A stretch of DNA of 64,000 nt, from NCBI GenBank assembly GCA_947396885.1, contig OX377206.1:7144658-7208657 (forward strand), in the 5' to 3' direction. Position numbers and translations under genes: made by a program. Below are positions 54,949-64,000 of the stretch, one piece after another. The DNA comes from Heligmosomoides polygyrus polygyrus. Taxonomy: Eukaryota; Nematoda; Chromadorea; Rhabditida; Heligmosomidae. Within the stretch, counting starts at the first letter, position 1. Each line of letters starts with the position of its first letter. The notes under the pieces are model-generated. The model searched no databases, was not told the origin of the DNA, and worked only from the letters and a program-made list of their open reading frames with translations.

Positions 54949-54953
54949 TTATA
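54903..54953. repeat. (ATTT)n microsatellite
   Basis: About twelve ATTT units without interruption. Confidence 0.95.
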
Positions 54954-55099
54954 TTTGCAAAAGGAAAAAAAATTAAAAACACTCAGCATGCACGCAACAC
55001 AACAAAGCTGAAACAAAGACAACATGCAAAACAATTTATATACAACGAACTAGTAATCGATATGACTTGTCGACTTGTCTCAAGAAAGATCATAGCTAA

Positions 55100-55915
55100 C
55101 TGGAGAAGGGTTTTGACCTCCCATGAAACTTCAAGTTGAGACCTGGATCATTAGAAAGAGCTCGGAATGGTGATTACGAGTATGGGTGTCAAAATTGCAA
55201 AATGAAATTCCCGAGCGAGTTGTAACCTGTCGAAGTTCACCGGTCGACTGTAGGCTGGTCGTGTGAAGGAGCTGGCGCGAGAGCGGTGAGGAATGGAGAT
55301 TCTGTAAGAAGGGTCGTCCTGCAAGGAGGTGGCGTAGGGGTAGTGCTCCAGCTCGTCAGGCGTGATGTCGTTGGTTCGGTTCCCGTAGGCGCCGCTTTTT
55401 TTGTACATCATGCTTTATTTTCGAAACGACATTTCATTCTGATTTTACTTTGCTTCACTTTCACTGATTTTTATTTACTATTTATTTCGCACAAATGGAT
55501 TAAATACCTTATATTGATCAAATGCGGAAATGCTTTTTGTTTTTCTTGTAGGACCAAATATAGTGTCATAATTCGAAATAAGATGTCATTTCGAAAATAA
55601 ATCAAGATGTGCAAAAAGAGCGGCACCCACGGGAAACGAACCAACGACCTCACGCCAGACGAGTCGGAGCACTACCCCTACGTCACCGCCGAAGCTGGTG
55701 GACAATTCATGGAAGCCCCCATCCCTTACCGCTCTCGCGACAGCCCTTTCGGGCGGCCAGCCTACAATCAACTCCTGAACTTCGACTGGTCATAACTCGC
55801 TCAGGAGTTTCATTTTGCAATGTTTACACCCATATTCGTATTCTCCATTCCAAGCTCTTTCTAATGGTCTTGAGCTCCCCTTTAAGTTTAATGGGAGGTC
55901 AAAACCCTTCCCTAG
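55100..55915. mobile_element. Foldback F, copy 2 (816 bp), TAA target duplication
   Basis: TAA at 55097-55099 and 55916-55918. Ends CTGGAGAAGGGTTTTGACCT and AGGTCAAAACCCTTCCCTAG. Both arms carry a tRNA-like module: sense at about 55325-55395 (GGTGGCGTAGGGGTAGTGCT ... TTGGTTCGGTTCCCG) and antisense at about 55620-55695. The modules face each other across an AT-rich centre. No coding frame. Confidence 0.85.
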
Positions 55916-55929
55916 TAAGTTCAGCATTG

Positions 55930-57135
55930 TGGAATTCAGGAAGGGTTAAAACTTTAACTTTTAAAAAGTCTAAATTAAAAGCGATGATTTTCAGCTAAAT
56001 GTTGTGCTTTGTTGTTTCACAGCGTTCTCTTCATTGAGTGAAAGATCGCAGACAATTTGGCGACAGTTCGCGGCCGGAAATAGTGAGAGTGATCGACGAT
56101 TTTTGTTTTGTATTTCATTCAGAGAGTCGTGAACGGATTAACAGTCGAGTTACAGTATATGTTACAAGACTTAGACGCTTTCGGCTTATGACCACTCAGC
56201 TCTTCGCGTCTACGGTGTCACATAAGCCGTTGAGCTTATCTTCGCAGGCTTTTCTACAAATTCAACCGCGACTATTTTTATGAAATCCGTCTCTAGTTGC
56301 AAAATAACCCTGAAAAACTGAGGAAGACAGAGCTTAAACACCTAGTCGGATTATGTTGTTGAACTGACAAAAATGTATACACTGTTTGAAAGGTGATACT
56401 TTTGCTCACAGTAAAGGTACTGAAGAAGTTAAGAGCTCATATAAAAGCTCATATGAAAGCTGAAAAAAATAGAAATTTTTTGACATCTGAGCGGTATGGA
56501 ATGCGAAATGCACTCGTCTGAAACCGTGCATTTCAGACTCGATTGATAGTGCATGGGCCGAGTGCTTGCTACAATTTTGCTACAACTTGGCTAGAATAAC
56601 CTGCGCTGTGCTTCTTTTAACGTTTAGAGCACGACAAGCATGTGAATGACACGTGACATGTGAGTTTATTGATTGCACAATTTAAGTGTGAGCAGGAGCT
56701 CCGTTTCCCAAGATGGGTTCGGTTCTATATACTTTACTCAGCCTTCTTGCTGCTTATATATTAGACCGGAGCAAAGCTTTCCACCGTTTTGGTATATCTG
56801 AGCATTCCCGTCTTTGTTTATCTTTATCACTGCTTCCCAAATGGCAAAGGATTTCAGAGCTTGAATCCTTTCCCAAATGGGCGATTTTTGCACCACTAAA
56901 ATTAGCAAAAATCTAGTTTTAAAACATGAGAAAATGACAAAAATCGTCTTAAAATCGGGAGAGCTTAAGCCACTCTTTGTGACAGCTGTAGAGCCCGATT
57001 TTAATGCCATCAAGTTTCAGAGCTTGAATCCTGGCGACGACACGTCATAACTGAAATAAAATTTGGCTGCTCCATTAAAAGGAAATTGTCTGAAAAACCA
57101 GCAGAAGAGGTCCGACGTCATACAGTTTGGTTCGG
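55930..57135. other. No recognised gene
   Basis: TTTCAGAGCTTGAATCCT is repeated at about 56850 and 57013, and a partly inverted stretch lies between. No domain in the short frames. Confidence 0.35.
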
Positions 57136-57142
57136 AAATATG

Positions 57143-57409
57143 GATAACAGATAAAGTCGGCGTTACTCAATCCCTATTGCACTTCTACGGGATGTTCTGG
57201 CGGAAATTTTCACCGCATTTCGCCTATTCAGTGACTTGCCGTGACGAACCAATGAAAATGTCAGTGCTTTGGCGTTTTCAAACAAGTCTGGTACTGTTTC
57301 ACCGACTTCGGACGACATCGTCGGCTTGGACAAGAAATCCGAAGAGAGAAACTTGAATTGGAAAGTGCACAACAGCCGGCGCCTTTTCCGATTGCGCTAC
57401 CACGCCCCC
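57143..57409 (-). repeat. SINE-A, antisense, diverged
   Basis: GATAAAGTCGGCGTTACTCA, CACTTCTACGGGATGTTCTG, CAAGTCTGGTACTGTTTCAC, head GGCGCCTTTTCCGATTGCGC. Confidence 0.65.
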
Positions 57410-57534
57410 AGCCGGAGAAACGTAACACTAAATTAAAGGAAGGCGTTACACAAACCGGAGACCACCCAGAAGACTAAGAAAAACGAAACGAACATAAATT
57501 TTTCCTTATTTAATATCGGGCTTGTAGTGTCGAA

Positions 57535-58072
57535 AAGTTCTCCGGTAAACATCCTTCGCTCAAAAAAAAAGGAAGACGTTTCTCTAGCGTGAACTCCGTG
57601 ATCGGACGCTTCGAAAATTAAAAGCGCTTACGATCACGCGTGGTTTCTTCCGTTACTCGGAAACCTTTTTTTTGAAAAGTTAATTTATGAGATATTGATC
57701 TCAAGTCATGCGCAACAACAAAAATTGTATTTTGATAAATTCAGACAAAAATTGGGTTCCTGGTCAATCTCAAAACATCATAGTGATCTACATACTACTG
57801 GTGCTAATGCATGCAACGCAGGATGCGATGTAATGATAGGCCTCCTTATCGATTCATCGCCCGCGCGATCAATATATAAGCTTACCATTTAATCCTAGTT
57901 TATAATTGCGGCATCGCGGTCGCCATGAGTATCGATTTTTTGCGTCGCCCCGTCGATATCTATTACGACCATGGTGCCGCGCCGCGCAGCGGCGCAAGTA
58001 TAAACTGGGCTTACAACACGTCGCGCGCACACTAAATGTCCCTAAGAAGTAAGGTACTCCAACAAATCAGTG
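57535..58072 (+). repeat. Tandem duplication, unit 1 (with MITE)
   Basis: Matches 58073-58478: GTTTCTCTAGCGTGAACTCC, TTCCGTTACTCGGAAACC, TTGGGTTCCTGGTCAATCTC, GTAATGATAGGCCTCC, ATATAAGCTTACCATTTA, then after the inserted MITE CGCGCGCACACTAAATGTCC and GTACTCCAACAAATCA. Confidence 0.85.
57892..58010. mobile_element. PIF/Harbinger-like MITE with paralogous empty site
   Basis: 119 bp between TTA duplications (57889-57891, 58011-58013). Ends ATCCTAGTTTATAATTGCGG and GCGCAAGTATAAACTGGGC. Unit 2 of the tandem duplication reads TATTTAGAACATGTAGCG at the same place, i.e. one TTA and no element. Confidence 0.92.
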
Positions 58073-58478
58073 TCAAAAAATGGAAGTGACGTTTCTCTAG
58101 CGTGAACCCCATGATCGGACGCTTTGAAAGATAAAGGCGCTTACTGTGGTGAGTGGTTTCTTCTGTTACTCGGAAACCTTGTTTTGAAAAGTTTATTTAC
58201 GAGATATTGATTGCAAATCATGCGCAACAATAAAAGTTGTATTTCGATAAATTCAGACAAAAATTGGGTTCCTGGTCAATCTCAAAGCATCATAGCGATC
58301 TACATACTGCTGGTGCTAATGCATGCAACGTGGGAAGCGATGTAATGATAGGCCTCCATATCGATTCATCGCTCGCGCGATCGATATGTAAGCTTACTAT
58401 TTAGAACATGTAGCGCGCACACTAAATGTTCCCTTATAAGTAAAGTACTCCAACAAATCAATGGCAAGGAATGTAAGT
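58073..58478 (+). repeat. Tandem duplication, unit 2 (empty site)
   Basis: Partner of unit 1 without the MITE. Ends CGCGCACACTAAATGTTCCC, AAGTACTCCAACAAATCAAT. The ACACTAAATG end resembles the termini of the GTGTGCGC MITE family. Confidence 0.85.
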
Positions 58479-58479
58479 C

Positions 58480-59850
58480 TGCCGCAAATGTCGCCTACTC
58501 TGATAGACAAAGTGTTTCTACAACTCAGGCTTTAACTTCATCTATGTCTGCAAGCCATCGTCATGCTGCCCGCATTTTTTTTTTGGAATTCGGAAGGAGT
58601 TTCTAGAAAAACCTTACCGTGTACAAGAGGACGTCCGAAATATCTTTCGACAGTTAACTGCCTAACTGTCCTATTCTTTAGAACTACATAATCCTTACCA
58701 CTGCCTTCCTTCAGCATGCATTATAAATGGAGGATTTTTTTATGTTGCGCACAGTGATTAAATTTTGTTGAAAGTTATAAACTTTGAAAATAAAGGTCGG
58801 AAATGGCAAAAACATTGGATACAAGCTCCCTCCTAAAGCGAAAAAAAGGTTGAGAAGTGATTCGAGAAATCGTTGAAGAAATCGATCATGAGTTGCAAAA
58901 GAAATCTGCCAAAAACCTAGAGGCACTCAGAGAGGACAATTTCAATCGCTAGGAAGTTTCCCATTTGACGAGAAGGTGGTATATTGGACGACTTTACTAT
59001 AGAGGGCTATTGAGAAAGTTGTTTCAACGTTGTTATGCAAAGTCCTTAAAATGGAAAAAACAGCAAGTTTGGTCGAAGTACGAAAAGAAAAGAGAATTCT
59101 GAATCTTCAAATAAATTCAGTTTTCCGAATTCTGCACAATGATGCACGCACCAGGTGGACAAACGTCATCGCACAATGGAACGTGTAGAACCGCTGAATA
59201 ATTTGCCCCAAGCCACGAAAGCCTCCCCCAGTTCCTGAATGACATAGTGTGTATTTACCGCTTGGGCTATGAAAATTCTAACATGTTTGTCTCGTGGAAC
59301 GTTTTTCCTGGAGAACGTAGAACATGCAACGAAACCAGCGCCGTCAACGAGACACATGACCAACACTTCCTCGTGTTCGCGTGCAACAAACCTAACCCAG
59401 TAGCGGGTTATGTCGAAAGTGGACGGCCTAACCACGATGGATGATGAGTTCGTGCTGAGGAGAACAAACAGAATTACGCGGATAATTTGCAGATGTGAAA
59501 TATTCACCAAAAACACATTACTGATGAATTGGAATCAGAATTCTGAACCAGAGGAACACCACAACAATGCGTCATCAATTCCCTATATTCGCGAACGTCA
59601 TCGAAAACAGAATGCAAACAGGATTCTGGAGGAACACCGTTAGACACCCTGCGAAAGTAGAACGTAAACTTCTATCGAGGTCGACTTATGTGCTTTGAAT
59701 AACTTCTATTTTTAGGACAGTCAGAATGAGGGAGAACTTTCCTCGAAGGCATGTACACCTTCAGGAATAAAAACATCGTCAATATCCAAATGACGTAGTC
59801 ACCATTGTCAAACAGAAACAGTTTATCTGTTTTTAATCGATCGATTCTAA
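58480..59850. other. No gene called; one coding-like stretch
   Basis: At 59166-59516 the minus strand (116 codons) and at 59247-59444 the plus strand (65 codons) are both open. I recognise no domain on either, and splice sites do not settle the strand. Confidence 0.3.
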
Positions 59851-59859
59851 CATGAAGGT

Positions 59860-59975
59860 TACAAAGGTCAAAAGGTGGTAATCAATTAATCAATCCTTGC
59901 TTGGGAGTCGCCAAACATTCCATTTCTTCTGGATATCGAAGAGGGTGACCAACCGTGGATGCGTCAACATTTCAT
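59860..59975 (-). repeat. SINE-A, 3' fragment, degenerate
   Basis: ATCAATCCTTGCTTGGGAGT, CAAACATTCCATTTCTTCTG, GATATCG: the antisense 3' block without the tail or head. Confidence 0.4.
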
Positions 59976-59984
59976 TCGTCCTTG

Positions 59985-60117
59985 GGGTCGTTTAGAGTGC
60001 GCGCGACGCGCGACGCAATGCATGTGTACTGGCCAAATTGATCGAGCGACACGATTGATCAATTCCGTGACTACACATGGCATCGCGTCGCGCGTCACGT
60101 GCGCACTAAACGATCCC
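59985..60117. mobile_element. Palindromic MITE, GTGTGCGC family
   Basis: Ends GGGTCGTTTAGAGTGCGCGC and GTGCGCACTAAACGATCCC; inner GACGCGCGACGCAATGCATG / CATGGCATCGCGTCGCGCGT, AAATTGATCGAGCG / GATTGATCAATT. Confidence 0.8.
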
Positions 60118-60506
60118 TAGACAAACTGGCGCTTACGTACGACGGAATAACGCTGTGTGGCCAGGATAATTCCGGCTTCTCCTGCTGTCAACTGCTGGTG
60201 AATTTCTGGTAAAGTGAGTGTTGAACTACCAATGGGATGGAGAGCTGGACGCTGGGGGATGAAATTCCACCTATCAGTGAACTTCACACGGCTAGTAATC
60301 ACCCTCGCGGTCAACTGTCGGTGAAAAGAATTGAAAAGCAACTGTTCGTCGGATAATATTCATCAATGGGAGACAGGATTTTTGCTCACTGCTGAGCGAT
60401 TTTCCACCGATAGTTCAAAAGGATCTTAAACAAGCTTTGTCCAGATACCTAACACCCAATAAATAGAAGAAGAAGGTTCCGAAAGTATTTAAGACGTTTT
60501 AGAATA

Positions 60507-62046
60507 CAGTGCCGGACGCGTCTACTGAGTAGACGCCGCAAGAACCGCGATTTTGCGGTTTTTGCGTCTTTTTGATAAAACTCGCCCAAAGGTCACCCAT
60601 TTGAAAAACCAAGGGCATATTTGAGCTCACAAGCTCGAGCTCTATTGTTTGGTGAATATAGTTCATATGAGGCCATTCATATGAAAATATTCGAAATTGA
60701 AGGCTTTCGCTCCATTGCGAACGGAGGTTGCGGACGAGTTGTCGGTCGCAAACCCTCGAAAACCGTTGCATGCTCACAATTCTTCTAATTTGAGGTTTTT
60801 TGAGAAACGGGTGGTACCGTTCGATTCGCCTCTTCGAGATCTACACAAATATGCATTCTCGGCCAAGGGCGCCCACGTTCTCGATGGGAAGTGTCAAAAA
60901 TCGATACTTCCAGAACGGGTCGAGATCGATACATTCGATAGAGCTTTTTGAGCTAAGCAGAATGGTACCATTGAGAGTGTCGAGAACTCAAATATGGGCG
61001 AGTAAGAGCGGAGGAAACTTCACCACTGCCCTCCGCCGCTTTAAAATGGCATCTGGTTAGTTGCGAACATGTCATCGTAAGGTGCTCTCAATCTCGTGCT
61101 TGCCTACGCACTTCCCTACCGTGAGCTCATCCCCTCTTCCCACAGTGGTCAACTGAAATCGGAAAAAATCGTGTCACACAAGGTTAACCTGCATTTTCGC
61201 ACCGCTGTAACTCTGTACAATCATAAGCAACGTCGCTGTCTTTCAGCGCGCTTCTTAAGCTTTCTACTGCCCACAAAACCCTCAAGTTGCAGCCGGAAAG
61301 ATTCGAACTTGACACAGTTATTGTGCTCAGAACACGACCGCGGGTGCAATTTGCGGGCGGTTGCGCCCACTCGATTGATAGGTTCGATCCTATATACATT
61401 GTGCACAGCGCACTCCAAAGTCTTGCAGGGACAAAGTACAGCAATTCCTGAGTAGGGCGGCTGAGAATTTCTCATAAAACTCCCTAAATGCCCACTCTAC
61501 AAACTGTCCACCTCCTCGATTGATAGGTTCGATCCTATATGCATTGTGCACGGCGCACCCGCAGGATTCCTGACATGACCAAACACTTTACGCCATGCTT
61601 GAGATGCTCCGAGAACATGCAAGTCCTGGAATATACGCTTCTCCAATAGCAAAAAGTCTGCTCTAGTCATCTTTGACCACCCACTGCGAAAATGCGGTAG
61701 TCTGGCGAAAGTTATACATGTTTGTGTAGATCTCGACGAGACGAATCGAACGGTACCAACCGTTTCTCAAAAAACCTCAAATTAGAGACATTGTGAGCAT
61801 GCAACGATTTTCGACGCCTTGCGGCAGACAACTCGTCCGCGGCCGGCCTTCTCAATGGAGCGCAAGTTTTCAATTTTGGCCATTTTTGATGTTCGTATAT
61901 ACCAAACGATAGAGCTCGTTCTCCTGAGCTCAGATATACTCATGGTTTTTCAAATGGATGACATTTTGTCGAGTTATATCAAAAAGACGCAAAAACCGCA
62001 AAAGTGCGGTTTTTCGGTGTCTATTCAAAAGACGCGTCCGGTACTG
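60507..62046. mobile_element. Foldback element with Tc1-like ends, 1540 bp
   Basis: TA at 60505-60506 and 62047-62048. Ends CAGTGCCGGACGCGTCTACT and its counterpart from AAAAGACGCGTCCGGTACTG. Left arm 60507-60865 and right arm 61725-62046 are reverse complements (CAAAAACCGCAAAA, CTCGCCCAAAGGTCACCCAT region, GAAACGGGTGGTACCGTTCG / CGAACGGTACCAACCGTTTC). The 0.86-kb centre has no transposase. TA plus CAGTG fits Tc1-type elements. Confidence 0.85.
61370..61560 (+). repeat. Direct repeat inside the Tc1-like foldback
   Basis: TCGATTGATAGGTTCGATCC, then TATATACATTGTGCACAGCG, occurs at about 61371-61413 and again at 61516-61558 with few changes. Confidence 0.75.
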
Positions 62047-62204
62047 TATATAGCAAAGCCAGTTTTTTTACTGTAATGAATCAGAGAATGTCTAAAGAGG
62101 AAAAGAAGACGTTCGGGGTGTTCCATTCTCCGGGTTTGGGGCGAAGTCCCAACCAGACGTTTGGCGGCCGGCAGGCCGTTGAATGTCTGGTTTTCAATAA
62201 TCGA

Positions 62205-62335
62205 ATTTGAAAACATTCGACAATCGCGATATTTTGAATATTCGAATTCGTATACATTCGAATAATGCGACTTTCTGAACACTTGAATTCCAATACGTTC
62301 AAAAAGCGATTTTTTGAATATTCGAATTCGTACGT
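62205..62335. repeat. TTCGAA-rich repeat
   Basis: Repeated units like TTTGAATATTCGAATTCGTA, ACATTCGAATAATGCGA; same motif as 28975-29465. Confidence 0.6.
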
Positions 62336-62733
62336 GCAGCCCTACCTGAATTTTTCGTAAGGAAATCGTAAAAAATTGCATCAAACCAGTAAATAAACAA
62401 ATGAGAAAGACGGCACTTTTAAAGCTGTTACATTTTAGAGAAGAGAAAGAATTACTAAACGAGAATTTACCTCTTGACAACGACATGCAAGACAATGGCG
62501 TATCCTAATCTTAGTGACTTACCAGGTAAGTCCATGTAAAAGTCATCCAGTCTAGAAAAGCTACGTTTTCTTTGTGTATTTTTGCAAATCGGAGCAGAAC
62601 TGAGAGATTAGATATCTGTGATTACATCAGGAGAAGTGGAGCGCTCTGAAGCGGTAATCAGTGGTATTAGTCGTCGCGATCCGTGATTTGGAGCAAAATT
62701 CCAGTAAGCAACAGTCATCTAATTATTTGCAGC

Positions 62734-62757
62734 ACTGCTGCTGCTGCTGCTGCAGTG
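62734..62757. repeat. (CTG)n microsatellite
   Basis: GCACTGCTGCTGCTGCTGCT followed by GCAG. The poly-Q frame on the other strand is a by-product. Confidence 0.85.
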
Positions 62758-62828
62758 ATGGACGAGTCTGGATAGAGTTTGGAGATAGCAAGAATCTCCC
62801 AACCAACGGAGGAATAATGAAGGAGAAG

Positions 62829-63106
62829 AGATGGCGTTGTTCAATCAGTGTTTGGAGTCCGCCACGCATTCTGTTCTTCTGTGGTTTATATAATAGCATC
62901 GTCATTTTGAAGGCGTATTTGGCCTATACGATGACTTACGGGAGTCACTCAGTTGAACAAGTCAGACCTAGTCAAGTCTGGTACCAATTCGAGAAGCGGG
63001 ATGGGATTAAAGGCTCGGCTGTTTTGGGCGTGATCCCAACCAAGAACCTTGACTGCGAGGTGCACGCGACAGCCGGCGCTTCCTCCGACTACGCTGCCAC
63101 GCGCCC
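62829..63106 (-). repeat. SINE-A, antisense, full-length
   Basis: AGATGGCGTTGTTCAATCAG, GTCCGCCACGCATTCTGTTC, CAAGTCTGGTACCAATTCGA, head GCGCTTCCTCCGACTACGCT. Confidence 0.75.
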
Positions 63107-63119
63107 AACAACTAGTCTC

Positions 63120-63875
63120 ATAAAATTATGGACCTCTTAAAAGAGCACCACGTTCTTCAGTACTTCCGACTTTTCAAGAAAATTAGCTTCTTCGTAAAGA
63201 AGACAGCTCTCCACGAGTTCTTCAAGACAGGTCTATGGATTTATTGATTTCCTATCGAGTGCGATGCTCATCGGCCTGAAAAGTTTGACCACTTGGAGAG
63301 ATTCTTTAGCAAAATCCTCAAGCAGGAAAGTCCATGGAAGAAAAGGAATGAATCAATCATTTGTAGAACGGTGGTAGACAGCTGTGATGATTTCCCACAA
63401 ATGCTGACGAAACAACAATTAACTGAATACCCCTGGGTGTCTGACTGATGTTGATAGAAGTGATTCGAGGTAAACAGTCAAGGAGAGATGGAAAATGTAA
63501 GAAACTGACAATCGCTCCAATACTGCTCCCATGGACAGCGCTGTATATTTTATTCGTGTATTTATCTATTATATTACTACATTTGCAGTGGACCAGCATT
63601 AAAAAAACTTCTTCTTCTTCTTGCATTAAAGACAAGTTACAACAAAAAAAGAAATAAAGAAAAGAAAGAAAAGAGAAATAAACAGGAATTCAACAAAACA
63701 AAGCACTAAAAAACAAAAAACGGAATAAAAATAGAACTATGTAGTAGTCGGTACAGCTTGTTGACTTACGTCATAAAAGGTCATACCTAAGTATTATTTT
63801 ACCAACAAACTCTTCAGATTGCTCGGCTGTTAACACAGTTGGCATATTTTTATTTTTTGACATACTTCAGGCTTT
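63120..63875. other. No recognised gene
   Basis: A-rich simple sequence (AAAG/AAAC) at about 63640-63725; short frames at 63357-63657 on both strands have no domain. Confidence 0.4.
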
Positions 63876-63880
63876 CGGGC

Positions 63881-64000
63881 ACGTGTAGCGCAGTTGGAGA
63901 AGGTACCACCTGTCGCGTGCACCCGATACCAGGTTCCTGGTTCGAATTTACCACCCAGGCCAACCAAGCCTTCCATCCCTCCGGGGTCGGTGAATTGGTA
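63881..64000 (+). repeat. SINE-A, cut by the window end
   Basis: Head CACGTGTAGCGCAGTTGGAG, CCAGGTTCCTGGTTCGAATT, CCATCCCTCCGGGGTCGGTG. A well-kept copy as far as it goes. Confidence 0.85.

Overview
This window reads as animal, most probably nematode, intergenic DNA. The transposon families fit a nematode: a mariner with an irritans/Hsmar1-type terminal core (GCAAAAGTAAT), an RTE-type LINE, a CR1-like LINE, a hAT element, PIF/Harbinger-like MITEs and several tRNA-derived SINEs. A strongylid such as a hookworm is a reasonable guess because the hookworm mariner 'bandit' is an obvious comparator, but that is inference. I find no host protein-coding gene, no rRNA and no tRNA gene that I can defend. 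Almost every open frame over 60 codons falls in, or antisense to, a repeat.

Layout. 1-13.4 kb: unrecognised sequence with SINE copies and an ancient tandem duplication (6.3-8.1 kb) that keeps a 24-bp palindrome. 13.9-14.99 kb: an internally deleted RTE remnant. 15.1-17.1 kb: a mosaic mariner locus whose middle is a near-identical 1.3 kb copy of 27.0-28.3 kb. 17.5-25 kb: SINEs and hairpin MITEs. 25.1-28.6 kb: a CA-repeat-ending element, mariner copy 2 and its duplicated flank. 28.9-35.3 kb: TTCGAA-rich repeats, Harbinger-like MITEs and SINEs. 35.7-40.3 kb: mariner copy 3, a 465-bp foldback, a CR1-like LINE remnant and inverted SINE pairs. 40.8-50 kb: foldback elements, a nested SINE with a 15-bp target duplication, a 1.41-kb hAT with a perfect 8-bp target duplication, and two 1-kb mariner-type foldbacks on either side of it. 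50-64 kb: SINEs, mariner copy 4, further foldbacks (one 1.54 kb with Tc1-like ends) and a tandem duplication in which one unit carries a MITE and the other is the empty site.

How it works together. None of the elements looks autonomous. The three mariner copies with both ends share one internal deletion and lack the transposase DNA-binding part; the RTE and CR1 fragments are truncated and frameshifted; hAT, Tc1-like and Harbinger-like elements have no transposase. Mobility of everything here would depend on enzymes encoded elsewhere. Family labels SINE-A to SINE-D, repeat E and foldback F are mine. No alignment program was run; boundaries given by target duplications are exact, others are approximate.
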